Part shown: in pieces, positions 53,196 to 61,700 of the stretch
Layout of the letters: every line of letters begins with the position of its first letter
How positions within the stretch are numbered: position 1 is the first letter of the stretch
NCBI GenBank assembly: GCA_033344875.1
Contig: JAWPMO010000001.1
Span: 1,203,595 to 1,267,594, forward strand
DNA from: Ilumatobacteraceae bacterium
GTDB taxonomy: Bacteria; Actinomycetota; Acidimicrobiia; Acidimicrobiales; Ilumatobacteraceae
Length of the DNA: 64,000 nt
Direction of reading: 5' to 3'
Program-made: the position numbers and the translations under genes
The notes under the pieces: model-generated
Databases searched by the model: none
The model's input: only the letters and a program-made list of their open reading frames with translations
Told to the model about the DNA's origin: nothing

Positions 53196-53567
53196 TCAGC
53201 GGCTGCGGAGCGAGTCGCGGATCTCGGTCAGCAGATCGATCTCGGTCGGGCCGGCGTCGTTGTCCTCTTCCGGGCTCTTCCAGTTGTTGTAGGCCCTGAT
53301 CATCAGGAACAAGATGAAGGCAACGACGACGAAGCTGATGATCGCGTCGATCACGAGACCGATGCTGATGAACGCGTCACCGATGTCGAACCCGATGCTC
53401 GTGAAGCTCGATTCGCCGAAGATCGCGGCGATGATCGGGTTGATCACACCATCGAGGAGCGCCTCGACGATCTTCTGGAAGTAGAGCGCCAGGATCAGGC
53501 CGACGGCGATGGTGACGACGTCACCCTTGTTGATGAAGTCCTTGAACTCATCGATCATGTTCTTCAT
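53196..53567 (-). CDS. mscL: Large-conductance mechanosensitive channel MscL
   Basis: A 123-residue two-helix membrane protein that opens under membrane tension during osmotic downshock. It has the N-terminal amphipathic helix (M-I-D-E-F-K-D-F-I-N-K-G-D-V-V), TM1 with A-V-G-L-I-L-A-L-Y-F, and TM2 with I-I-S-F-V-V-V-A-F-I-L-F-L. A charged cytosolic bundle (I-D-L-L-T-E-I-R-D-S-L) ends it. AAGGAGA lies 9 nt before ATG 53567. Confidence 0.95.
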   Translation of the reverse strand: MKNMIDEFKDFINKGDVVTIAVGLILALYFQKIVEALLDGVINPIIAAIFGESSFTSIGFDIGDAFISIGLVIDAIISFVVVAFILFLMIRAYNNWKSPEEDNDAGPTEIDLLTEIRDSLRSR

Positions 53568-53673
53568 GTGGAAATGGTCTCCTTCTGCATCAGGTGTCCC
53601 CCGGCGGAGATTCAAGCACACCGTGAAGGGTCCACCGCGCACTGTGTCACCCGGTCGCAGCCGCCACCGTGTC

Positions 53674-53679
53674 TACGCT
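53674..53679 (+). promoter_or_regulatory. -10 element TACGCT of the membrane protein gene at 53687
   Basis: TACGCT, 7 nt, then ATG 53687. Confidence 0.45.
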
Positions 53680-53686
53680 GACGCCG

Positions 53687-54526
53687 ATGGCGCTCGACTT
53701 CGACCCCCACGCCGGCGACGACGACCCCCAACTCCTCGACCGCATCGACGCACTGCGCGTCCTCCGCGCCGATTCGCCGGAGGAGAAGGGTCGGCTCCTC
53801 GAAGAGATCGGCGGTCCGGGCCGCGCCGAGCAGGACATCGTCGACCAGCTCTCCAAGATCAAGCCGCTGTGGGACCCCGACCGGTTCCCCGAGGCTCACC
53901 GGATGGCGATGCGCTCGCTCGAGGTGCTCGACCGCAACGGTGTCCGTGGCGCACCGATGCCACGCCCACTCGGGCCGTTGAGACCCGTCGCCGGATTCGT
54001 CGTACAACTCGTCACCCGGTGGATCGTCCGCGACCATCAGAACAAGCTCGCCTCCGACATCCGCAAGCTCTACGAACGGCGAGAGGCGAACAGCATCTGG
54101 GGCAGCCCCGCCCACGTCGCGCTTCGCCGGGCACGGATCAACGCGGTGCAGGTCGAACACGGACTCAAGTCGAACCCGATCGGTGTCCCGGGGTTCCTGC
54201 TCGGTGGCGCCGTCCTCTCGGGTCTGTTCTCCGCGATCGCCGACGGTCTGTCGAGGGCGATCACGAGCGGGACCGGACGCCTCGTGTTCGGCATCGTCGT
54301 CGCGTTGCTCATGCTGTCGCTGTCGTGGGTGGCGATCTACGCCGCCTCGATCGCCCGACGACGTATCCGGCTGACCACGCAGCAGCCGGTCGGGGCGCTG
54401 TGGGACACGATCGGCGCCGCCGGTGATCCACCGCGCGACCACTCGTACCACTTCGCGCTCGTCGCGCTGATCCTGCTGGCGGTCGCGGCCTTGGCGATCC
54501 CGCTCGTCGCCTCAGCGCTGCTGTGA
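53687..54526 (+). CDS. Membrane protein of unknown function
   Basis: A 279-residue protein. The N-terminal ~160 residues are soluble and charged (D-P-Q-L-L-D-R-I-D-A-L-R-V-L-R, then L-W-D-P-D-R-F-P-E-A-H-R-M-A-M-R-S-L-E-V-L-D-R-N-G). One hydrophobic stretch follows (about 165-185), then two at 200-225 and 256-278. No family is recognised. It is divergent from mscL with 119 bp between starts. Confidence 0.7.
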   Translation: MALDFDPHAGDDDPQLLDRIDALRVLRADSPEEKGRLLEEIGGPGRAEQDIVDQLSKIKPLWDPDRFPEAHRMAMRSLEVLDRNGVRGAPMPRPLGPLRPVAGFVVQLVTRWIVRDHQNKLASDIRKLYERREANSIWGSPAHVALRRARINAVQVEHGLKSNPIGVPGFLLGGAVLSGLFSAIADGLSRAITSGTGRLVFGIVVALLMLSLSWVAIYAASIARRRIRLTTQQPVGALWDTIGAAGDPPRDHSYHFALVALILLAVAALAIPLVASALL

Positions 54527-54567
54527 TGCCGCGCCGTTTCTGAGCCACTGGTACGGTTCCGTCGTCC

Positions 54568-55992
54568 ATGCCTCAGCAGTACGACCTCGTCATCATCGGC
54601 CTCGGTTCCGGCGGCACCCTCGCCGCCGAGTTCGCTGCCGGTGAGCTGGGTCTACGAGTTGCCGCGGTCGAGCGTGGCCGCATCGGCGGCGACTGCCTCT
54701 GGACCGGCTGCGTCCCGTCGAAGACGCTGATCGCCAGCGCCCGGGTCGCACACACCGTTCGACACGCCGCCGAGTTCGGTGTCGGTGCGTCCGAACCCGA
54801 GATCGACCTGGCCGCGGTGTGGAAGCGGATCAAGACGGTCCAGGCCGGGATCGTCACCACCGACGACAATCCCGAGCGCTTCGCCGCCCTCGGGGTCGAC
54901 CTCATCACGGGCTCGGCCCGCGTCACGGGGTACCGCCAGGTGACCGTCGACACCGATGAGGGCAGCGTCGAACTCAACACCCGATACACGCTCGTGTGCA
55001 CCGGCAGTCGCCCGGCGATCCCGTCGATCCCCGGCCTCGAGTCGGTCGATTACCACACGAGCGAGTCGCTGTTCGAGATCGACGAGCCGCCCCGTTCACT
55101 CGTGATGATCGGTGGCGGCCCGATCGCGACCGAGATGGCGCAGGCGATGGTGCGGCTCGGCGTACGGACGACGGTCCTCGAACTGGCCCACCGACTCGTG
55201 CCCCGCGACGAACCCGAGTTGGCCGATCGCCTCGGCCGCATCCTGCGCGACGAAGGTGTCGATCTGCACCTGGCGACCTCCGCGACCGCGGTTCGACCCG
55301 GCGGCGAGGGCGTCATCGTCGAGACCGCCGACGGCGACTTCACCGCGGCCGGGCTCGTCGTCGCCACGGGCCGCCACGCCAACGTCGAGTCCCTCGGACT
55401 CGAGAAGTTCGCGATTCCGTTCGGACCGGGAGGCGTCGAGGTCGATGCCCGCAACCGGACCCTGGTCCCGAGCATCTACGTGGTCGGCGACGCGGTCGAA
55501 CGGCGAGCCAACTTCACCCACGTGGCCGCCCACGACGCGGTGCTCGCCGTGCGCGACATGTTCTTCCCGGGCACCGGGACACCGTCACAGCTCGTGCCCT
55601 GGTGCACGTTCACCGAGCCCGAACTGGCCCACGTCGGGCTGACCGCGGCCGAGGCGCGCGAGCGCCACGGCGACGGCGCCGTCACGGTGCATCGTCACGA
55701 ACTGGCGCACAACGACCGGGCCAGAGCCGACGGGGCCACCGACGGCATGATCGTGATCGTCACCGCCAAGGACAAGATCGTCGGCGCCCACGCCCTCGCG
55801 CCGTCGGCCGGCGAACTGATCCACGAACTGGCGCTCGCGATCCAGTTCGGGGCCAAGCTCACCGAGCTGAGCGACATCATCCACATCTATCCCACGCTGG
55901 CGTCGGGCATCGGCCGGATCGCTGCCGACCGCTCGTTCTCCACCGCGAAGAAGTATCGGGTCCTGACCAAGATCAGCCGCTGGCTGGGCTGA
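54568..55992 (+). CDS. FAD-dependent pyridine nucleotide-disulfide oxidoreductase (mercuric-reductase-like)
   Basis: A 474-residue flavoprotein. The FAD motif is G-L-G-S-G-G-T-L-A-A and the redox-active disulfide is C43-x4-C48 (G-D-C-L-W-T-G-C-V-P-S-K). The NAD(P) motif is I-G-G-G-P-I-A-T-E-M-A-Q, and V-Y-V-V-G-D-A-V marks the second FAD contact. The dimer-interface motif reads H-I-Y-P-T-L-A-S-G rather than the H-P-x-x-x-E of lipoamide dehydrogenase, so it is not a second Lpd. No MerA-type extra Cys pair is seen at the C-terminus. The substrate is unknown. Confidence 0.87.
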   Translation: MPQQYDLVIIGLGSGGTLAAEFAAGELGLRVAAVERGRIGGDCLWTGCVPSKTLIASARVAHTVRHAAEFGVGASEPEIDLAAVWKRIKTVQAGIVTTDDNPERFAALGVDLITGSARVTGYRQVTVDTDEGSVELNTRYTLVCTGSRPAIPSIPGLESVDYHTSESLFEIDEPPRSLVMIGGGPIATEMAQAMVRLGVRTTVLELAHRLVPRDEPELADRLGRILRDEGVDLHLATSATAVRPGGEGVIVETADGDFTAAGLVVATGRHANVESLGLEKFAIPFGPGGVEVDARNRTLVPSIYVVGDAVERRANFTHVAAHDAVLAVRDMFFPGTGTPSQLVPWCTFTEPELAHVGLTAAEARERHGDGAVTVHRHELAHNDRARADGATDGMIVIVTAKDKIVGAHALAPSAGELIHELALAIQFGAKLTELSDIIHIYPTLASGIGRIAADRSFSTAKKYRVLTKISRWLG

Positions 55993-57214
55993 CCGGTTCG
56001 AGCTCCTCGAACGTGTCGACCCGACGGAGCGAGGGGAACAGCACGGCGAAGCTGGCGGCCACGAGCACGGTGATGAACCCGCCGCCGGCGATCGCCCACG
56101 GCAGACCGAACGCTCGGGCGGTGACGCCGCTCTCGAAGGCGCCGAGTTCGTTGGAGGCACCGATGAAGACGCCCTCGACCGCCGTGACGCGACCCAGCTG
56201 GTCGTTCGGGGTCACCAGGGGCAGGATCGACCCCCGGATGTACATCGAGATCATGTCGGCTGCGGAGATCACCACGAGCGCGATGAACGCAACGGTGTAG
56301 TTCCGGGTGAGTCCGAAGACGGTCGTGCCGACACCGAACACCGCGACCACCGTCAACAACGTGGGGCCGACGCGGCGCCTGACCGGTCGGATCGCGAGCC
56401 AGATCGCCATCGCCGCAGCGCCGATGCCCGGCGCCGCGCGCAACCATCCGTAGGCGATGTCGCCGACGTTCAGCCGCTCAGCCGCGATCGCCGGGATCAG
56501 CGCCACCGCTCCGCCGAACAGCACGGCGAACAGGTCGAGCGAGATCACGGCGAGCACGATCGGTGTCCGACGGACGAAGCGCAGACCCTCGAGTGCCGCC
56601 GACAGGGTTGGTCGGTCGGTGATGCGGTCCTGCTCACGGACGTACACGATCCGCAGCAGTGGGACGATCGCTGCCACCTCGAGCACCGCGGCGACGGTGT
56701 ATGCCGTCGACGGCCCGACCGTGTAGAGGAAGCCACCGAGCACGGGTCCGACGATCGACGAGGCGGTGAAGGTCGCGGTCCACAGGGCGATCACCTGCGG
56801 GAACTCGCCCTGGCTCGCGATCAGCGGCGTGATCGAACGCCGCGCGGGCGAGAGCATCGCGTCGGACGCGCCGAGCACGAACGCGATCGCGAACAGTGGC
56901 CACACCGTGCCCGGTTCGACCTGGCTGTACCCGATCAGCGCGACCGCGCACAGACCGCGCCCGAACAAGAAGAGTCCGGACACGCGCCGCCGGTCGAACC
57001 GGTCGGCGACCCAGCCCGATGCCAGCACCAGCAGCAGGGCCGGCACGAACTGGGCGAGACCGATGAACCCGATGTCGAGTTCATCGCCCGAGATGTCGAA
57101 GACCTGCTTGAAGAGGACCGTGACGAGCAGGTTGTGACCGACCGACGCGAGCGCCGTCGAGCCCAGGTATCGACGCACGGGTGCGTGCCGAAGGACCTCC
57201 CGTGCGCTCGCCAC
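55973..57214 (-). CDS. Major facilitator superfamily transporter
   Basis: A 413-residue, 12-helix MFS protein of the EntS/MFS_3 type. The loop after helix 2 has G-W-V-A-D-R-F-D-R-R-R-V, the MFS signature. Export of a small molecule is expected, but the substrate is unknown. GTG 57214 lies 6 nt after TAGCGT. The 3' end overlaps the flavin disulfide reductase gene by 20 nt on opposite strands. Confidence 0.9.
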   Translation of the reverse strand: MASAREVLRHAPVRRYLGSTALASVGHNLLVTVLFKQVFDISGDELDIGFIGLAQFVPALLLVLASGWVADRFDRRRVSGLFLFGRGLCAVALIGYSQVEPGTVWPLFAIAFVLGASDAMLSPARRSITPLIASQGEFPQVIALWTATFTASSIVGPVLGGFLYTVGPSTAYTVAAVLEVAAIVPLLRIVYVREQDRITDRPTLSAALEGLRFVRRTPIVLAVISLDLFAVLFGGAVALIPAIAAERLNVGDIAYGWLRAAPGIGAAAMAIWLAIRPVRRRVGPTLLTVVAVFGVGTTVFGLTRNYTVAFIALVVISAADMISMYIRGSILPLVTPNDQLGRVTAVEGVFIGASNELGAFESGVTARAFGLPWAIAGGGFITVLVAASFAVLFPSLRRVDTFEELEPVSPASG

Positions 57215-57220
57215 GCCGGC

Positions 57221-57226
57221 ACGCTA
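57221..57226 (-). promoter_or_regulatory. -10 element TAGCGT of the MFS gene
   Basis: TAGCGT, 6 nt (gccggc), then GTG 57214. Confidence 0.45.
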
Positions 57227-57360
57227 GCGACCGGGACCATTCCGGAACCGCATCGCAAACGTGTGACATGTGTGACCGTCATGTGACGAGTCGCGCGCTA
57301 TTCGCGCGCAACCTCGATATCCGCCGACGCGCGGTCCCGCCGCGCGAGTACACAGTCCTC

Positions 57361-57591
57361 ATGGAAGTACGGCGGACGACCTACGCAGCGGCGATTCGAC
57401 TGGCGCTGGTTCTCAGCACGGTCGCGGTACTCGCCGCCGTCGCACTGCAATCGATCGGCGAGGTGTCGACGACCCGGTTCGTGATCGCTGTCGCCGTGGT
57501 CGGATTCGTGACCAGCTGGGTGCAGACCGGGCGGATCGCCCGCACAGCAGCACCCGCCGCCTACGCCACGCGTTCCACCCTCACCACGTAG
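57361..57591 (+). CDS. Small membrane protein of unknown function
   Basis: A 76-residue protein with two membrane helices (about 10-30 and 38-55), a cytosolic R-R start and an Ala/Thr-rich tail. A TACACA lies 6 nt upstream of ATG 57361, close to but not matching the TANNNT pattern. No family is recognised. Confidence 0.6.
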   Translation: MEVRRTTYAAAIRLALVLSTVAVLAAVALQSIGEVSTTRFVIAVAVVGFVTSWVQTGRIARTAAPAAYATRSTLTT

Positions 57592-57658
57592 CCAGCAGCC
57601 GCGAGGCGGCGGGTCTCGACGGCGTGAGTCGGAACCGCGTGTGACACGATCGCTGACC

Positions 57659-58558
57659 ATGAAGGTTCGCATCGGCTTCGGTCTCGGTACCCGCACCACG
57701 TTGCACGACGATCGGTTCGGTCATGTGGTCGACGAGCTCGAGCGACTGGCTTTCGACAGCCTCTGGTTGTCGGAGCGCGTCACCGGCGAGGCGCCCGATC
57801 CACTCGTCGCGATGGCCTACGGGGCGGGTCGGACCAGCCGGCTGAAGTTCGGGATGAGCGTGATGGTGCTCCCGGGACGCAACCCGGTGCTCCTCGCGAA
57901 GGCGATCGCGTCGCTCGCGACGATGTCGGGCGGACGGATCCTCCCGGCCTTCGGTCTCGGACAGGTGCATCCGATCGAACAGCAGGCCTTCGGCGTCGAG
58001 CGCACCGAGCGAGCTGCGTGGTTCGACGAGTCGATGACCGTGATGCGCAAGTGTTGGACGGGAGAACCCGTCGTGCACGAGGGCCGGCGCTACCGGTACG
58101 ACGGTGTGAAGGTCAAGCCCGTCCCCGACCGGATGGACGTCTGGCTCGGTGGCTTCGCGCCGTCGGAACTGCGCCGGGTCGGACGCCTCGCCGACGGTTG
58201 GCTGCCGTCGTTCGTCACGCCGGCCGACGCCGAGTCGGGGCGGACGATCATCGAACAGGTCGCCGCCGAGCACGACCGCGAGATCGAGGACGACCACTAC
58301 GGCGTGCTGATCCCCTACTCCCCCACGGGACACGTGCCCGCGGTGTTGCTCGAGAGCCTCGCCAAGCGTCGCCCCGAGCTCGACCCGACCACGCTGGTAC
58401 CGAGAACCTGGAACGAGCTGCAGGTGCTGATCGGGCAGTTCATCGACGTCGGCACGTCGAAGTTCGTCGTCCTGCCGATGGACGAGCCGCACGGTGTCGA
58501 CGAGTGGACGGCCCACCTGGAAGCCGCCGCCGACGCGCTGCTCCCGCTCGAGACCTGA
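57659..58558 (+). CDS. Luciferase-fold (LLM) F420-type oxidoreductase
   Basis: A 299-residue TIM-barrel protein of the bacterial luciferase-like superfamily, with M-K-V-R-I-G-F-G-L-G at the start. F-D-S-L-W-L-S-E-R-V-T-G, G-R-N-P-V-L-L-A-K, and R-L-A-D-G-W-L-P-S-F-V follow. Actinobacterial members mostly use F420, others FMN; the sequence suggests but does not prove F420. ATG 57659 gives the canonical N-terminus. It is convergent with the lipB-lipA gene. Confidence 0.88.
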   Translation: MKVRIGFGLGTRTTLHDDRFGHVVDELERLAFDSLWLSERVTGEAPDPLVAMAYGAGRTSRLKFGMSVMVLPGRNPVLLAKAIASLATMSGGRILPAFGLGQVHPIEQQAFGVERTERAAWFDESMTVMRKCWTGEPVVHEGRRYRYDGVKVKPVPDRMDVWLGGFAPSELRRVGRLADGWLPSFVTPADAESGRTIIEQVAAEHDREIEDDHYGVLIPYSPTGHVPAVLLESLAKRRPELDPTTLVPRTWNELQVLIGQFIDVGTSKFVVLPMDEPHGVDEWTAHLEAAADALLPLET

Positions 58559-58572
58559 CCGGGCGGAGGAGT

Positions 58573-60243
58573 TCAGGAGCCGATCGCGACCGGTGTGACG
58601 TGGTCGGCCGCCTGCTTGGCGTGGTAGCTCGAGCGGGTCAGCGGGCTCGCCTCGACGTGTCCGATACCGAGATCCTCGCCGATCCGCTTCCAGCGCTCGA
58701 ACTCGGCGGGTTCGACCCATCGACTGATCGGGAGATGGTGCGAGGTCGGCCGAAGGTACTGCCCGATCGTCACGATGTCGCACCCGATGGCAGCGAGATC
58801 GGCGAGCGCGCCGATCATCTCGTCGTCGGTCTCGCCCAGACCGACCATGATGCTCGACTTGGTGACGAGCCCGGCCGCTTTGGCGTGCGACAACACGGCA
58901 AGGCTCCTCGCGTAGCCGGCCGACGGCCGCACCGCACGTTGCAGCCGAGCGACGGTCTCGACGTTGTGGTTGAGCACGTCGGGTCGCACGGCGAATAACG
59001 CCTGCAGCGACTCGAGCGACCCCTTCGCATCGGAGATCAGCGTCTCGACCCGCGCCCGCGGGCGGCGAAGACGAATCGCCTCGACACAGTCGGCCACGAA
59101 GGCCATGCCGCCGTCGGGCAGGTCGTCGCGCGCCACCATGGTGAGCACGACGTGATCGAGTTCCATCCGGTCGACCGCCTCGGCGACACGAACGGGCTCG
59201 TCGGCTGCCGGGGGCATCGGGCGACGGGTGTCGACCAGGCAGAATCCGCAGGCACGGGTGCAGCGCTCGCCGAGCACCATGAACGTCGCCGTGCCGTCGG
59301 ACCAGCACTCGGAGAGGTTCGGGCAGCCGGCGTCCTCGCATACGGTCACGAGATCGAGGTCGCGGATCGTCTTCTTGAGCTGCATCACCTCGGGACCGAG
59401 GTGCACCTTGGGGCGCAGCCAGTCGGGCTTGCGGGTCTCGATCGAGAGCCCGTCGGTCACACCGGCCTGTTCGAGTCGGGCGTGTGATCGTGGTGGGCGG
59501 AAGGTGACGGCCTCACCGGGCCCCTCGCCGCGGGAGAACGGCGTCAGATCGCCGGGACGCTCGTGCCAGGCGACATCCTGGCGCTCGACGCGTCCGTCGG
59601 CCCACCGCTGCGCGGCGAGTCGGGCGACGACGTCGACCACCTGCTGCATGGTGACGTCGATCCCCTCTTCGGCCAACGAGGTGACGGGCCGGTCGGCGAT
59701 CCCGCAGGCGACGATGTGGTCGCGCATGTACGCCATGTCGGTCGAGATGTTGAGGGCGAACCCGTGCATCGTCCGACCCCGCGCGAGGCGGACTCCGATC
59801 GCCGCGATCTTGCGCGGCCGCTCCCCTGCCGCGTCGACCCACACACCCGGGTACTCGGGCAGTCGACCGGCGCCCGACACGCCGAGTTCGGTCAGCGCGT
59901 CGATCAACAGCTGCTCGACCGACCTGACGTGTTCGAGCGACCCTTTCGCGTTGGGCAGCGACACGATCGGGTACCCGACCAGCTGGCCAGGGCCGTGGTA
60001 GGTGATGTCGCCGCCGCGTTTGACCGCGACGAAGTCGGCCCCGACCGCGGCGGGGTCGCAGCGGAGGTTGTCGTCGAGGTGGGCGTGTGGCCCGTAGGTG
60101 AACACGTGGTCGTGTTCGAGCAGCAACAGGTGCTGCTCGGTGCCCGAACCGGTCTGCGGGTCGAACAGGGCCTGCTGGAGGGCGAGCGCCTCGCGATAGG
60201 GCACCCTGCCCAGCCATCTGACTCGGAGGGGTGCCGTATCCAT
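58573..60243 (-). CDS. lipB-lipA: LipB-LipA fusion: octanoyltransferase plus lipoyl synthase
   Basis: One uninterrupted 556-codon frame. Residues 1-215 are LipB: R76-G-G-D-I-T-Y-H-G-P-G-Q87, catalytic K145 and C180 (V-A-C-G). A ~45-residue polar linker follows. Residues about 265-556 are LipA: auxiliary-cluster C302, C307 and C313, radical-SAM C328-x3-C332-x2-C335, and the R-S-S-Y (537-540) that binds the auxiliary cluster. LipB loads octanoate onto lipoyl domains and LipA inserts two sulfurs. The usual arrangement is two separate genes. It starts 2 nt after sucB, whose E2 product is a direct substrate. Confidence 0.93.
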   Translation of the reverse strand: MDTAPLRVRWLGRVPYREALALQQALFDPQTGSGTEQHLLLLEHDHVFTYGPHAHLDDNLRCDPAAVGADFVAVKRGGDITYHGPGQLVGYPIVSLPNAKGSLEHVRSVEQLLIDALTELGVSGAGRLPEYPGVWVDAAGERPRKIAAIGVRLARGRTMHGFALNISTDMAYMRDHIVACGIADRPVTSLAEEGIDVTMQQVVDVVARLAAQRWADGRVERQDVAWHERPGDLTPFSRGEGPGEAVTFRPPRSHARLEQAGVTDGLSIETRKPDWLRPKVHLGPEVMQLKKTIRDLDLVTVCEDAGCPNLSECWSDGTATFMVLGERCTRACGFCLVDTRRPMPPAADEPVRVAEAVDRMELDHVVLTMVARDDLPDGGMAFVADCVEAIRLRRPRARVETLISDAKGSLESLQALFAVRPDVLNHNVETVARLQRAVRPSAGYARSLAVLSHAKAAGLVTKSSIMVGLGETDDEMIGALADLAAIGCDIVTIGQYLRPTSHHLPISRWVEPAEFERWKRIGEDLGIGHVEASPLTRSSYHAKQAADHVTPVAIGS

Positions 60244-60245
60244 CG

Positions 60246-61655
60246 TCAGATCTCAGCGCCCCAGTCGCGGGTCTCGAGGATCTCCTTGACCATCTTGAGG
60301 AAGCCGGCGGCGTACGCGCCGTCGAATGCCCGATGGTCCCAGCTCATCGCGAGGTTGCCGACCGGGTGGATCGCGATCGCCTCGCCGCCGTCGGCGCCCT
60401 CGACCACGACCGGCTTGCGCACGATCGCGTCGGTCGAGATGATGCCGACCTGCGGCTGGTTGATGATCGGCATCGTGAGCACCGAACCGGCCGAGCCGTT
60501 GTTGGAGATCGTGAAGGTGCCTCCGGAGATCTCGTCGGGTGCCAACTTGCGGTTGCGGGCCCGGTTCGCGAGGTCGCTGATCTCGCGGGCGATCGCCTTG
60601 AGCCGTTTGGTCTCGGCGTCGCGCAGCACCGGTGCCAGGAGCCCCTCGTAGTCGAGGTCGACGGCGATCCCGAGATCGATGAAGTCGTGCACGATCAGTT
60701 CGTTGTCACCCACGCTCGCGTTGAGGTGCGGGAACTCGCCGAGCGCATCGACGATCGCCCGCGAGATGAACGGCAGGTAGGTGAGGCTGAAGCCCTCGGC
60801 CGCCTTGAACTCGGCCTTGACCTTCGAACGCGTGGCGTCGACGTTGGCGAAGTCGACCTCGACGACGCTGAAGGCGTGTGGTGACGTCGCCTTGCTCATC
60901 ACCATGTGGTCACCGGTCAGCTGCCGGATCTTGGACAGCTTGACGACCGAATCGCGCTGCCCGGCCGAAGCGGCGGGAGCCGGTGCGGGGGCAGGCGCCG
61001 GCGCGGCTGCCGGTGCAGGGGCCGGCGCGGCGGCGGGAGCAGGTGCCGGTGCGGGGGCAGGCGCCGGGGCCGGGGCCGGGGCCGGGGCGGACCCGACCGC
61101 GTCGATGTGGTCGAGTACGTCTTCGCGGGTGATGCGCCCGCCGGGGCCGGAACCGGCGATGTCGTCCGGGTTCAGGGAGTGCTCGTTGACCAACCGCCGC
61201 ACGACGGGCGACAGGAGTCGGTTGTCGGACGCAGCGGGCGCCGCAGCAGGAGCAGGAGCGGGTTCCGGTGCAGGCGCAGGTGCGGGTTCCGGTGCAGGCG
61301 CAGGTGCGGGTTCCGGTGCAGGCGCAGGTGCAGGAGCGGGTTCCGGTGCAGGTGCGGGCGCAGATTCAGGTGCGGGCTCCGGTTCGGCGGCAGGGGCGGG
61401 CTCGGACGCCGGTGCTGCATCGGCGTCGCCGACGACCGCGACGACCGTGCCGACCTCGATCGTGTCGCCCTCGGCGACGCGAATCTCACTCACGACGCCG
61501 GCGATCGGCGACGGGACCTCGGTGTCGACCTTGTCGGTCGACACCTCGAACAACGGCTCGTCTTCGGCGACCGAGTCGCCGACGCTCTTGAACCACTGTG
61601 TGATGGTGCCCTCGGTGACGGTCTCGCCGAGCTGGGGAAGGGTGACATCAGCCAT
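60246..61655 (-). CDS. sucB: 2-oxoacid dehydrogenase E2 component, probably dihydrolipoyl succinyltransferase
   Basis: A 469-residue E2. The N-terminal lipoyl domain has the modified Lys in T-D-K-V-D-T-E (K42). A long Ala-Pro-Glu linker follows, then a peripheral-subunit-binding domain (about 143-185, S-P-V-V-R-R-L) and a second Ala-Pro linker. The acyltransferase domain ends with the catalytic H441 in D-H-R-A-F-D-G-A. SucB rather than AceF is favoured by E-T-V-T-E-G-T-I in the lipoyl domain, though branched-chain E2 is not excluded. It transfers acyl groups to CoA in the cytosolic complex. An AGGAGCAG ribosome-binding site precedes ATG 61655. Confidence 0.9.
   Translation of the reverse strand: MADVTLPQLGETVTEGTITQWFKSVGDSVAEDEPLFEVSTDKVDTEVPSPIAGVVSEIRVAEGDTIEVGTVVAVVGDADAAPASEPAPAAEPEPAPESAPAPAPEPAPAPAPAPEPAPAPAPEPAPAPAPEPAPAPAAAPAASDNRLLSPVVRRLVNEHSLNPDDIAGSGPGGRITREDVLDHIDAVGSAPAPAPAPAPAPAPAPAPAAAPAPAPAAAPAPAPAPAPAASAGQRDSVVKLSKIRQLTGDHMVMSKATSPHAFSVVEVDFANVDATRSKVKAEFKAAEGFSLTYLPFISRAIVDALGEFPHLNASVGDNELIVHDFIDLGIAVDLDYEGLLAPVLRDAETKRLKAIAREISDLANRARNRKLAPDEISGGTFTISNNGSAGSVLTMPIINQPQVGIISTDAIVRKPVVVEGADGGEAIAIHPVGNLAMSWDHRAFDGAYAAGFLKMVKEILETRDWGAEI
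60958..61092. repeat. Imperfect Gly/Ala/Pro-coding repeats in the second sucB linker
   Basis: GC-rich short repeats of GCCGGx/GGGGCx units encode the Ala-Pro linker after the subunit-binding domain of SucB. Confidence 0.7.
61257..61362. repeat. 24-bp tandem repeats in the first sucB linker
   Basis: Three near-identical 24-bp units (GGTTCCGGTGCAGGCGCAGG, then TGCG) begin at 61261, 61285 and 61309. A fourth, shifted by a 6-bp insertion, begins at 61339. They encode Ala-Pro-Glu-Pro linkers, and their number is likely to vary between strains. Confidence 0.8.
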
Positions 61656-61700
61656 GATCGGTAACTCTGCTCCTGTGGTAACTGTCGATTCGTCGTGTGC

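Noticed and set aside
60958-61362. CRISPR-like array in the sucB region
   Set aside because: The repeats are contiguous, in frame and encode Ala-Pro linkers. There are no spacers.
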